A stretch of 34,450 bases of DNA from Deltaproteobacteria bacterium (lineage in GTDB: Bacteria > Desulfobacterota > Binatia > UBA12015): positions 1 to 34,450 of the forward strand of contig JAJCZO010000130.1 in NCBI GenBank assembly GCA_029262355.1, read 5' to 3'. The notes under the pieces were generated by a model. That model made no database searches, had not been told where the DNA came from, and saw only the letters and a program-made list of their open reading frames with translations. A program made the translations under genes and the position numbers. This document shows positions 1-7,295 of this stretch, piece after piece. Each line of letters opens with the position of its first letter. Within the stretch, counting starts at the first letter, position 1.

Positions 1-303
1 CAGGTTGTTCCAGAAGGTCTGACCGAGCCCCTCCTGTAAGAGGAGCTTCTGTTGCGCGACGGTCGGAAACCGAATGCCGGCCAACAGAGACGAATCGGCC
101 TCGAGCAAATCGCCGCCACGCCCGCGAAGCGCGGCGATCCACTCCTCGACCGCCGCGGCGCGGTTCAGAGCCCGCGGCGGGACGTACGTACCGTCGTGCA
201 GGAATCCGCCGTGGAGCCTGCGACCAGCGACGACCTGCGGATTCGCGTAGTCATGCGAGTCCATCAGCTCCTCGCGCGAATAGACGAGCTTCGTATCTGC
301 CAC
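1..303 (-). CDS. N-terminal 101 residues of an unrecognised protein (3' part outside the window)
   Basis: The frame is open from a GTG at 303-301 to the window edge, and an in-frame TGA lies directly upstream of that GTG. A later ATG (the codon of M14) is an alternative start. The visible protein begins MADTKLVYSREELMDS and is hydrophilic, with several aromatic and charged stretches (for example QQKLLLQEGLGQTFWNNL). It has no signal peptide, membrane segment or motif that I can assign. It is transcribed divergently from the EthD gene, with about 100 bp between them that must hold both promoters. Coding potential is supported by uninterrupted GC-rich codon use. No function is proposed. Confidence 0.55.
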   Translation of the reverse strand, partial: MADTKLVYSREELMDSHDYANPQVVAGRRLHGGFLHDGTYVPPRALNRAAAVEEWIAALRGRGGDLLEADSSLLAGIRFPTVAQQKLLLQEGLGQTFWNNL

Positions 304-409
304 TCAGAAAACCTACATCCAGGCGACACGACCTGCCACCCACTTCGACGCGCGGTGGACAGGTGATAACTTCCCCCTGATGGGTCGAACCCCAACCGGG
401 AGGAAAAAC

Positions 410-433
410 ATGCCCCAGCGAGCTAGTCGATGA
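410..433 (+). CDS. Seven-codon leader ORF (MPQRASR) overlapping the EthD start
   Basis: An ATG at 410-412 lies 6 bp after a strong Shine-Dalgarno-like GGGAGG (398-403). It opens a frame of seven codons whose TGA stop (431-433) overlaps the ATG of the EthD gene (430-432) in an ATGA arrangement. The EthD start has no good ribosome-binding site of its own, so the leader could deliver ribosomes by termination-reinitiation. Alternatively the site serves the EthD gene directly across a long spacer. The peptide is too short to judge by composition, so translation is inferred only from the signal and the overlap. Confidence 0.35.
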   Translation: MPQRASR

Positions 434-804
434 TCAAGCTCACGTTCTGTCTCCGCCGCCAGCCTGAGCTCACGCGCGAAGAGTTCCAAGAGTACTGGCT
501 CACCAAGCATGGCCCACTCGTCCGTGAACGCGCCGCAGCGCTTGGTGCCGTTCGCTACGTCCAAGTGCACACCATCCATCAGGACCTGAACGACGCTCTA
601 CGAGCGGGGCGCGGCGGACCACCGGCCTACGACGGCGTAGCCGAACTCTGGTTCGAAGACCGCGATGCCCTCGAAACATCCTTCACCGTCGACGCCGCGC
701 GTCGCGCCGGCGCGGAGCTCCTCCAGGACGAGAAGAACTTCATCGACTTGGCGGACTCCCCCCTCTGGCTCGCCGAAGAACACGAGATCGTGCCGACGGA
801 CTAG
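430..804 (+). CDS. EthD family protein
   Basis: This 124-residue protein has the EthD ferredoxin-like alpha/beta-barrel signature: a start of the type MIKLTFCLRRQPELTREEF, then the conserved YWLTKHGPLV helix, and later YDGVAELWFED followed by a C-terminal region with FIDLADSP. EthD was first found in the ethyl tert-butyl ether degradation cluster. Many relatives are small dimeric proteins in ketone, ether or polyketide pathways, and their chemistry is often unknown. The gene is followed 76 bp later by a Baeyer-Villiger monooxygenase on the same strand, so the two probably act in one catabolic route. The start at 430 is fixed by the domain beginning at residue 1. Confidence 0.85.
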   Translation: MIKLTFCLRRQPELTREEFQEYWLTKHGPLVRERAAALGAVRYVQVHTIHQDLNDALRAGRGGPPAYDGVAELWFEDRDALETSFTVDAARRAGAELLQDEKNFIDLADSPLWLAEEHEIVPTD

Positions 805-880
805 CTGTTCGTCGTCAGCGAATCGCGGCGTGCCGAGCAACGCTTCCCCATGCCGCGTGAAGCCTGGTAGGGAGCATTCC

Positions 881-2809
881 ATGTCCACCACTCACGAATT
901 GTCGGGAATCACCGAGTCCGAGGACGAGTTGCGCGCCATCCTTGCAGAGGCGGAGATCCCTCCCCTGCTGCCGGCTCTCGCCTACGCCACCGGCGATCTC
1001 TCGCTTCTCCGCGACGACCTGCGCCCGGACCCCCTCACGTTCTCGTTGCCGCAGGGCGGCCTGACCCAGGAACAACAGACGAGTGCGCGCGAACTCGCGC
1101 TACGAGCCCTGGTGCGCTTCCGCGACGCGGGCTGCCGCACGGCGGCCTGCCCCGAGGGCGACGCCCTGCGACACATCATGGAGTTCGCGGTCGGCGGCTC
1201 GGACATGAAACCCTACCTGCCCCTGCTCGAAGAAGAGATGTCACACCGACACGAGGATCGACGAGCCCCCCAGTGGCACAAGAACGACGTCGCGCCGACC
1301 ACGCCCTTTCACGTTCTGGTGATCGGCGCAGGAATGTCGGGCATCCTTGCTGCGCACCGGCTGAAACAAGCCGGGGTCGACTTTACCGTAGTCGACAAGA
1401 ACGCAGACGTCGGCGGCACCTGGTTCGAGAACATCTACCCTGGTTGCCGCGTCGACAACCCCAACCACAACTACAGCTTCTCCTTCGCCCAACGGCACGA
1501 CTGGCCGTTCTTCTATTCGACCCAGGACGTCCTTCTTCAGTACTTCCGCGAGTGCGCCGACGAGTTCGGCGTCCGCGACGGGATCCGGTTCGAAACCGAA
1601 GTGAGGTCGGCCACCTGGTCCGACGAGGATCAACGCTGGTCGGTCGTCGTCGCCAACCGGGAAGGACGCGAAGAAACGCTCGAGGCCAACGCAATCATCA
1701 GCGCGGTCGGGCAACTGAACCGCCCACACCTCCCCCAGATCGAGGGACGGGATTCATTCGCCGGACCCGCCTTCCACTCGGCGAGCTGGGATCCGATGGT
1801 CGACCTCCGCTCGAAGCGTGTTGCCGTAATCGGGACGGGCGCCAGCGCGATGCAGCTCATCCCCGAGATCGCGCCCCTGGTCAGCCAGCTCGACGTCTAT
1901 CAGCGCACCCCCGCCTGGATGGGACCAACCCCGGAGTATCACGCCCGCGTTCCGGAGGCCCATCAGTGGTTGTACGGGCACCTCCCCTCCTACAGTGAGT
2001 GGAATCGATTCTGCATCTTCTGGCGCATGGGCGACGGAGCCCTCGACGGCGTCCGCGTCGACGACGCCTGGAAGTCGGATGGCGCATCGGTCAGTGCGAC
2101 AAACGACATGGTGCGACAGTTTCTCACCGAGTACATCAAGGCAGAATTCGTGGACCAGCCCGATCTCCGGGACGTCGTGATCCCCAACTACCCGGTCGGT
2201 GCGAAGCGGTTGATCCGCGACAACGGCGCGTGGGCGACCACACTCAAGCGTCGAAACGTAGATCTTCTGACGGGGGGGATCGATCGCATCACGGAAACCG
2301 GCGTCGTAACGCGTGACGGCGAGGAACATCCGGCCGACGTGATCATCTACGGGACGGGCTTCCACGCGTCGAAGTTCCTTACACCCATGAAGGTCACGGG
2401 TCGCGGCGGGCTCGACCTGCACGAGCATTGGGACGGAGACGCGCGGGCATACCTCGGCGTCAGCGTACCCGGATTTCCGAACCTGTTCTGCCTCTACGGC
2501 CCGAACACGAACATCGTCATCAATGGCAGCATCATCTACTTCTCGGAATGCGGCGTTCGCTACGTGCTCGGGTGCGTCGAGCACCTCCTTCGCAACGGCG
2601 CCAAGGCACTCGACGTCAAGAAAGACGTCCACGACAGGTTCAATGAAGCGGTCGACACCGAGAACCGGCGCATGGCGTGGGGCGCGTCCGACGTGAATAG
2701 TTGGTACAAGAACGATACGGGACGCGTCTCCCAGAACTGGCCGTTTACGCTGCTGGAATACTGGGAGCGCACGCGTCACCCCAAGCCGGACGACTACGAA
2801 TTACTCTGA
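881..2809 (+). CDS. Flavin-dependent Baeyer-Villiger monooxygenase, 4-hydroxyacetophenone monooxygenase-like
   Basis: The gene encodes 642 residues. It starts at the ATG at 881, which has GGGAG 7 bp upstream; the frame is open further upstream, but no start there has such a signal. A first Rossmann motif for FAD is seen around residues 147-154 (VIGAGMSG). The type I Baeyer-Villiger fingerprint FxGxxxHxxxW is FAGPAFHSASWDP at residues 293-305, and a second dinucleotide motif for NADPH (GTGASA) starts at 318. The roughly 140-residue extension before the FAD motif and the total length match the HAPMO subgroup, which inserts oxygen next to the carbonyl of aryl ketones to make esters. The true substrate cannot be read from sequence. 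Its neighbour is the EthD gene, suggesting a small ketone-degradation operon. Confidence 0.88.
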   Translation: MSTTHELSGITESEDELRAILAEAEIPPLLPALAYATGDLSLLRDDLRPDPLTFSLPQGGLTQEQQTSARELALRALVRFRDAGCRTAACPEGDALRHIMEFAVGGSDMKPYLPLLEEEMSHRHEDRRAPQWHKNDVAPTTPFHVLVIGAGMSGILAAHRLKQAGVDFTVVDKNADVGGTWFENIYPGCRVDNPNHNYSFSFAQRHDWPFFYSTQDVLLQYFRECADEFGVRDGIRFETEVRSATWSDEDQRWSVVVANREGREETLEANAIISAVGQLNRPHLPQIEGRDSFAGPAFHSASWDPMVDLRSKRVAVIGTGASAMQLIPEIAPLVSQLDVYQRTPAWMGPTPEYHARVPEAHQWLYGHLPSYSEWNRFCIFWRMGDGALDGVRVDDAWKSDGASVSATNDMVRQFLTEYIKAEFVDQPDLRDVVIPNYPVGAKRLIRDNGAWATTLKRRNVDLLTGGIDRITETGVVTRDGEEHPADVIIYGTGFHASKFLTPMKVTGRGGLDLHEHWDGDARAYLGVSVPGFPNLFCLYGPNTNIVINGSIIYFSECGVRYVLGCVEHLLRNGAKALDVKKDVHDRFNEAVDTENRRMAWGASDVNSWYKNDTGRVSQNWPFTLLEYWERTRHPKPDDYELL

Positions 2810-2884
2810 GCCTCGGGGCCAGGAGAGTCTGGGGGCAGGGCCTCCGAATGGCGCCAGCATCCCGTACTTCCCCCAGGTGAAGAC

Positions 2885-3481
2885 TCAGCCGCTCGGCAAC
2901 GCGGCCCGGAACGAGATCGGGATCTCCTGCCCGATCGACATCGGGTTCACCGCGCTGTGGGGCTCGCCCACACCAAAGTCCATGCGGTCTAGGACGAGCC
3001 TTCCTTCGACGATGGGCGGGTCCGTGGACACGACGACAAAATCCCCGTCGAGAGATTTCTCGACGTCGCGGATCTTCACGTCGAAGGTCGCAACGTACGT
3101 GTTCTCGCTCTTCTCGCCGTCCTTCTTGCGCACCTTGTGAACGCGCACGCGCGCTGTCGGGAATTTCTCCACCTCGAAGAAGTCCGCGGCCCGGAGGTGG
3201 TCGTCTCGCTTCTGGTTGTCTGTGTCGAGACTGGCGACGTCGATCTCGATCTCGACGACGCTCCCGCCCGGGTCCTTCGGATCGACCTCGGCCTTCTCAA
3301 TGCGCCACTTCTTGAACTCGCCGTTCGCGGTGGCGATCAAGTTCGCCCCGACGAAGCGAATGTAGCCGGGAGGTTCCGCGCCTGCGCCCGCGGCGCCGAC
3401 CGCAAAGAACAGACAAAGGGCCGACACGATCGGCACGAGGAGGAGCGAAGCGATGGGATGGACGATGCGGTTTGCTCTCAT
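2885..3481 (-). CDS. YceI-like periplasmic protein
   Basis: From the ATG at 3481 this is 198 residues with a Sec signal peptide: basic start, hydrophobic core about residues 10-31, cleavage expected near the AGA-EPPG stretch. The mature part has the YceI lipocalin-like pattern: a GEFKKW segment, then VEIEIDVASLDTDNQKRDDHLRAADFF, the family's hallmark spacing of DxxxxxRDxHLR and F, and later IPISFRA. YceI proteins bind long isoprenoid or lipid chains in the periplasm. GAGAGG lies very close to the chosen ATG, so the start is uncertain; the frame stays open to an alternative ATG at 3571, which would place an odd leader before the signal peptide. It lies 132 bp downstream of the selenoprotein-candidate gene on the same strand and may be cotranscribed with it. 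Confidence 0.8.
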   Translation of the reverse strand: MRANRIVHPIASLLLVPIVSALCLFFAVGAAGAGAEPPGYIRFVGANLIATANGEFKKWRIEKAEVDPKDPGGSVVEIEIDVASLDTDNQKRDDHLRAADFFEVEKFPTARVRVHKVRKKDGEKSENTYVATFDVKIRDVEKSLDGDFVVVSTDPPIVEGRLVLDRMDFGVGEPHSAVNPMSIGQEIPISFRAALPSG

Positions 3482-3613
3482 GACCTCTCGGCATATCCGT
3501 CGAAGCCCCGCCCCGCAAAGACACCAGACGGAGCCGGCGATCGCTGGCGAATCCGCGCCGCAGAGTTTCACACCCGAACGGGACCAGAGGAGACGCCAGG
3601 CGGCTCGGGAACT

Positions 3614-4660
3614 TCAGCCCTTGCGGCGGGCGGACGCGAACGTCTCGTAACTGGGCCGACCGGCCGCTTGGAACTCCTCATAGAGCGCCATGAACCCCTC
3701 TCCCATCGGATCTTCCCCGCGAATCGGCATCGAGCCGCGTCGAATCGTCCAGTCGTGCGGCGCGAGCTCTTCTGCGCGCGCGAAGTGAGGCTCCGCGGCG
3801 GCGGTCCGACCGTCCGCGTGCAGATGCCAGGCGAGCGCGAACTCGGCCCGCGCCAGCTGCTCGTCGTACGTCGGAGGCACCTGCCCCTGACACGCCTCGT
3901 CCGCGGTCATACCGACTTCACCCCGGTTCACCCACGCGCGCAGCGCCTCGAAGTGGGGCTCGCAATCCGCGCCAGTGAGTTCGGCCCAGAGGTTCGTGCC
4001 GTACTCGATCCGCGGCGGGCGCACGACCTTGCCGCCCTCGTCGATCCAGACCACGGTCGGGATGTTGATGATCCCGTACAAATGCGCAACCTGATGTTCC
4101 GGATCGATCAGGATGGGAAACGTCGCGCCCGACTTCTCGACGTATCCACGGATGGCCTCGGCGGACTGGTCGAGCACGATCCCCAACACGGTGAAGTCCG
4201 CGCCGAGCTCCTCATGGATGGACTGCCAGCCTGGCAGTTCTTCTCGGCATCCTCACCAAGAGGCGAAGGCGTGGAGCAACACCTTCTTTCCCCTGAACTC
4301 GCTCAACCGCCGCCTCTTGCCGACGAGATCCGAAAGCTCGAAGTCGGGCGCATCGAGGCTCTCGAGACGAGAGCGCTGATCCTCCGGCGAATCCGCGAGC
4401 GAGGCAACGCCCGCGTCCCAATCCGCGGACAACGGGCGTCCGAGAACGGCCGCGAGCTTCGCCACGCCGACACCGGCGTCAGTCACGAGCCCCTCGTGCG
4501 TGCTGGTCGGGAGGCAAACCCCGTCACGGCACAACCCGCGGGGCTCGAGACGAAAGCCGAGAGCACTTTCGAGTGCCGCGGCGTCGAGACGAACCTCGTC
4601 GCCGTCGCGCGTCGCATCGCCGCGCCACGCACGGGCTTCGGAGAGGATCGTGAACTCCAT
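3614..4660 (-). CDS. Candidate selenoprotein: ResA/TlpA-like thioredoxin-fold protein with in-frame UGA (Sec136)
   Basis: Read from the ATG at 4660 to the stop at 3614, this is 348 residues with a single internal stop, TGA at 4255-4253. That codon falls exactly at the redox position of a thioredoxin fold: the preceding strand is KKVLLHAFASW, then UGA, then GCREELPGWQ. The site therefore reads W-U136-G-C138. Downstream are the usual helix, a second strand (FTVLGIVLD), the cis-proline region IPTVVWIDEGG, and a C-terminal helical, TPR-like tail with YDEQLARAEFALAWHLHADG. The N-terminal part (C44 and C49 in GLCRDGVCLP) precedes the fold. There is no signal peptide, so the protein is probably a cytosolic thiol/selenol oxidoreductase. 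A SECIS-like hairpin follows the UGA. From memory, unverified, seleno-ResA-like proteins with a WAxxUG core have been catalogued. Alternatives are a recent nonsense mutation of a Cys codon or a sequencing error. No clear Shine-Dalgarno is seen, so the start is moderately sure. Confidence 0.72.
4222..4238 (-). promoter_or_regulatory. SECIS-like hairpin downstream of the UGA of the redoxin gene
   Basis: In the mRNA, ACUGCCA-GGC-UGGCAGU forms a perfect 7-bp stem with a GGC triloop (or a 6-bp stem with a 5-nt loop). Counting the U of UGA as 1, the stem begins at nucleotide 18 and the apical loop is at 25-27. Bacterial SECIS elements place an apical loop with a G in its first positions roughly 16-37 nt after UGA, where SelB binds. 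The match in position, stem and loop G is good. Recognition by a specific SelB is inferred. Confidence 0.6.
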
Positions 4661-4775
4661 GAATTTTACCGTCGCGCGCCGCGCGCGGCTCGTCAAGACG
4701 AATCCGGTCCAATCGCCCCCTCGCCTCCGCAGCCGAATCCTGCCAGAAAAGCCGGCGGTGCCCACCGCCACGTCG

Positions 4776-6080
4776 ATGAACCCCCGGAACGCCTCGCCGG
4801 CATACAAACGATACGTCCTGGTTCTGCTCGTCGTCGTTTACGTCTTCAACTTCGTCGACCGCACCATTCTCTCGATCCTACTCGAGCCCATCAAGGCGGA
4901 GTTCGACCTCAGCGACACCCAGCTCGGCTTCCTGTCAGGCCTCGCCTTCGCCCTCTTCTACACTTTCCTGGGCATCCCGATCGCGCGCTGGGCGGACCGG
5001 GGCGTGCGACGATCGATCATCTCACTGGCCGTCCTCACGTGGAGCGGAATGACCAGCCTCACCGGCCTTGCCACCAGCTTCTCGATGCTACTCGTCGCCC
5101 GAATCGGGGTCGGCGTCGGCGAGGCGGGGTGTAGTCCGCCCGCCCACTCGATCCTCTCCGACTACTTCCCTCCCCAGCGGCGGGCAACGGCTCTGGCCAC
5201 CTACGCGCTCGGCATCCCAATCGGCAGCGGCATCGGCTATCTCGCCGGCGGCTGGCTCGCCGAGTGGTTCGATTGGCGCACCGCGTTCATCGTCGTCGGG
5301 CTTCCAGGCGTGCTCCTCGCCGGAGTGGTTCGGCTTACGCTACGCGAGCCGATGCGCGGCGCATACGACGCGCTACCGGTCGCCACCACCGACGGCGGCG
5401 CGCCAGCGCATCCGTCGCTGATGAGCGTGCTCTGGTTCATGCTCTCGCTCGCCTCATTTCGACACATGGCGATCGGTGCGGCGCTGCACGCGTTCTACGG
5501 ATACGGCGCCGGCGCCTTCAATCCAGCCTTCTTCGTCCGTTCTCATGGGCTCTCCGTCGGTGAGATCGGCACGTGGCTCGCTGTGATCGGTTTCACAGGC
5601 GGCGTGACCGGCGTGTACCTCGGCGGCTACTTGAGTGACCGGATCGCCCAGCAAGACGCGCGCTGGTACATGTGGGTTCCGGCCATCTCGACGACGATCT
5701 ACGTTCCCTTCGCCTTCTTGCTCTACCTCTGGCCAACCCCGCACGCCGCACTCGCCCTCGCGTTGCCCGGCGCACTGCTTGGAGGGATGTACCTCGGCCC
5801 AACGTTCGCCATGACGCAGACGCTGGTCCGACCCGAAATGCGCGCGCTCGCGTCCGCGATTCTGCTCTTCATCATCAACCTGGTCGGGCTCGGGTTCGGC
5901 CCGCAGGGCGTCGGGCTGCTGAGCGACCTCCTCCAACCCTCGTTCGGAGTCGAGTCGTTGCGCTACGCGCTGCTCATTACTGGGGCGACGTTCGCAGTAT
6001 GGTCCGTCGTGCACTACGTTCTCGCGGCAAGAACCATTCGAGACGACCTCCAGGCGAAGTTCACCGCACGCTTCGACTGA
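4776..6080 (+). CDS. MFS transporter, Spinster-like family
   Basis: From the ATG at 4776 this is 434 residues and about 12 membrane helices, the first at residues 10-28 (YVLVLLVVVYVFNFVDR). Recognisable motifs are the loop 2-3 motif A variant ARWADRGVRRS and the family signature GVGEAGCSPPAHSILSDYF followed by RRATALATYALGIPIG. These are typical of the Spinster-like (TC 2.A.1.49-type) branch, frequent next to catabolic genes. Substrate is unknown; a small organic acid or hydrophobic catabolite is an inference from context. An in-frame ATG at 4659 would add 39 basic, non-helical residues and would overlap the start of the divergent redoxin gene, so 4776 is preferred even though no good ribosome site is seen there. 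Confidence 0.87.
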   Translation: MNPRNASPAYKRYVLVLLVVVYVFNFVDRTILSILLEPIKAEFDLSDTQLGFLSGLAFALFYTFLGIPIARWADRGVRRSIISLAVLTWSGMTSLTGLATSFSMLLVARIGVGVGEAGCSPPAHSILSDYFPPQRRATALATYALGIPIGSGIGYLAGGWLAEWFDWRTAFIVVGLPGVLLAGVVRLTLREPMRGAYDALPVATTDGGAPAHPSLMSVLWFMLSLASFRHMAIGAALHAFYGYGAGAFNPAFFVRSHGLSVGEIGTWLAVIGFTGGVTGVYLGGYLSDRIAQQDARWYMWVPAISTTIYVPFAFLLYLWPTPHAALALALPGALLGGMYLGPTFAMTQTLVRPEMRALASAILLFIINLVGLGFGPQGVGLLSDLLQPSFGVESLRYALLITGATFAVWSVVHYVLAARTIRDDLQAKFTARFD

Positions 6081-6255
6081 GAGCGGAGCCGGACCGCCGG
6101 CGATTCTCAGCGCAGCGGGGCCCGGTCGCAGCGACCGCAGAGCCACCACGATTGCCACCGTTTCATCTGAGAACCTCCGAGGACTCCCCAGGACACGCCC
6201 CCTCGAAACGCGAGGCGGCAGCCAAAGTCCACGAGGTTTGCGTCGTGCCGCTCCG

Positions 6256-6996
6256 CTACTTCTGCGCAACGATGCCGATGCCGATACAGTTCTCGAGAAA
6301 GTCGCGCCAATACTCCGCCCCGTAGTGCTCGAGGTCGGTGGTCGACACTCCCGCGGCCCGCCAATCGACACGCGAGAAGCCCGCGGCCCTCAGCTCTTCT
6401 TCGTACACCTCTCGGCTGAAGCGTCGCACGTCCACGCGAGCGGGAGGATCAACCACGAACTCACCGTGGCAGACGAAGTGGTCGTCCTCGACATCCTCAC
6501 CGATGACCCGCACGCCATACTTCTGGCTGGTGGAGATCCTGTAATCGAACGAGGGGTTGATCGTGAACGCGACGAAGCGCCCACCGGGCGCGAGGTTCGC
6601 ATAGGCGCTCTCCGCCATGCTCCGTAGCTGTGCGCGACTCTCTGCGTAGTTGAGGAGCCAGACCGCCGTAACCAAGTTGAACGACCCGAGCACGCCGAGA
6701 TGCTGCGCGTCGGTGACCTGGTACGTGACACCGAGAGGAGCTTCCGCCTCGTGCTGGCGTGCGACGCGCGCCATCTCCGCCGACAGGTCGACGCCGAGAA
6801 CGGACTCGGCGCCCTTCTCTCTCAAGAGCCTGGTGTAGAAACCGGTGCCACACGCGAGATCCAGAACATCGACGCTCGTGAGGTCTCCGACCATCTCGAG
6901 AACCGAGTAGCTCTCGGCCCGCTTCAGCGTCGCTCCGCTCGCATAGTCCTCGTACGCGCTTCCGATCCCATCGTACGTTGCGTCCTTCTCCGACAT
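6256..6996 (-). CDS. SAM-dependent class I methyltransferase
   Basis: This 246-residue protein starts at the ATG at 6996, preceded by GAGGAAGG at good spacing. Motif I of the Rossmann-like SAM fold is VLDLACGTGFYT (about residues 44-55), followed by the acidic end of strand 2 in VLGVDLS (D70). Motif II/III regions are VTDAQHLG and FNLVTAVWLLNYA, then LAPGGRFVAFT. The C-terminal part (WRDFLENC near the end) resembles small-molecule methyltransferases. The acceptor is unknown. The gene follows a decayed VOC gene by 14 bp on the same strand, so it was probably the second gene of an operon. It converges on the MFS gene across a 175-bp gap. Confidence 0.85.
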   Translation of the reverse strand: MSEKDATYDGIGSAYEDYASGATLKRAESYSVLEMVGDLTSVDVLDLACGTGFYTRLLREKGAESVLGVDLSAEMARVARQHEAEAPLGVTYQVTDAQHLGVLGSFNLVTAVWLLNYAESRAQLRSMAESAYANLAPGGRFVAFTINPSFDYRISTSQKYGVRVIGEDVEDDHFVCHGEFVVDPPARVDVRRFSREVYEEELRAAGFSRVDWRAAGVSTTDLEHYGAEYWRDFLENCIGIGIVAQK

Positions 6997-7010
6997 CGGT
7001 TTCGCCTTCC

Positions 7011-7235
7011 TCACGGCTGGGGGACCTCGATCAGCTCGAGACACGTGCCGTCGGGACCGCGCACGAATCGCGCGCGACAACGGGGACCCGGGCAGGATGG
7101 TCCGAGATAAAGCGATACCACGGGCGAGAGCCCCTCGACACCGAGTCCCTCGAGCTCGCGATGTAACGGGTCCATGGCCTAGGCGAGGAACGCCATCCCG
7201 GCGTTTGGACGGCTGCAATTGGTGTAGCTTCGTGC
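7011..7235 (-). pseudogene. Decayed VOC (glyoxalase/bleomycin-resistance) family gene, C-terminal relic
   Basis: Reading this strand, a C-terminal VOC module is recognisable: a strand of the form PNAGMAFLA, helix MDPLHRELEGLGVEGLSP, then RARFVRGPDGTCLELIEV and a TGA at 7013-7011. CLELIE carries the usual metal-ligand glutamate of the family. The frame has a TAG between MAFLA and AMDPL (just upstream of the ATG at 7175), and another stop about 16 codons earlier. The N-terminal half of the domain is not found. A 54-residue piece could still be translated from 7175, but it would be only part of a fold. The relic ends 14 bp before the methyltransferase start, so it may still carry that gene's ribosome-binding site and promoter. 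Confidence 0.5.
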
Positions 7236-7295
7236 TCTCTGCTTTCAATCCATTCGGTCGCGACCTGTCGAGCGGCGGGCGCCGGGAGCCTACAG

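Noticed and set aside
4658..4661. Shared CATG giving overlapping start codons for the redoxin gene and an extended MFS gene
   Set aside because: The extended MFS N-terminus is basic and proline-rich, with no family similarity. The start at 4776 begins just before the first helix.
3137..5134. Very long open frame on the plus strand opposite the YceI and redoxin genes
   Set aside because: Its product is arginine/proline-rich with no domain pattern. GC-rich codon bias on the opposite strand explains the lack of stops.
6123..6137. Perfect CGGTCGC/GCGACCG inverted repeat between the convergent MFS and methyltransferase genes
   Set aside because: No U-run follows in either direction and the central spacing is one base, so a terminator call is not supported.
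7011..7175. Reading the VOC remnant as an intact 54-residue gene
   Set aside because: The piece covers only the end of one VOC module, and similarity continues upstream across an in-frame TAG. It fits a relic better than a complete gene.
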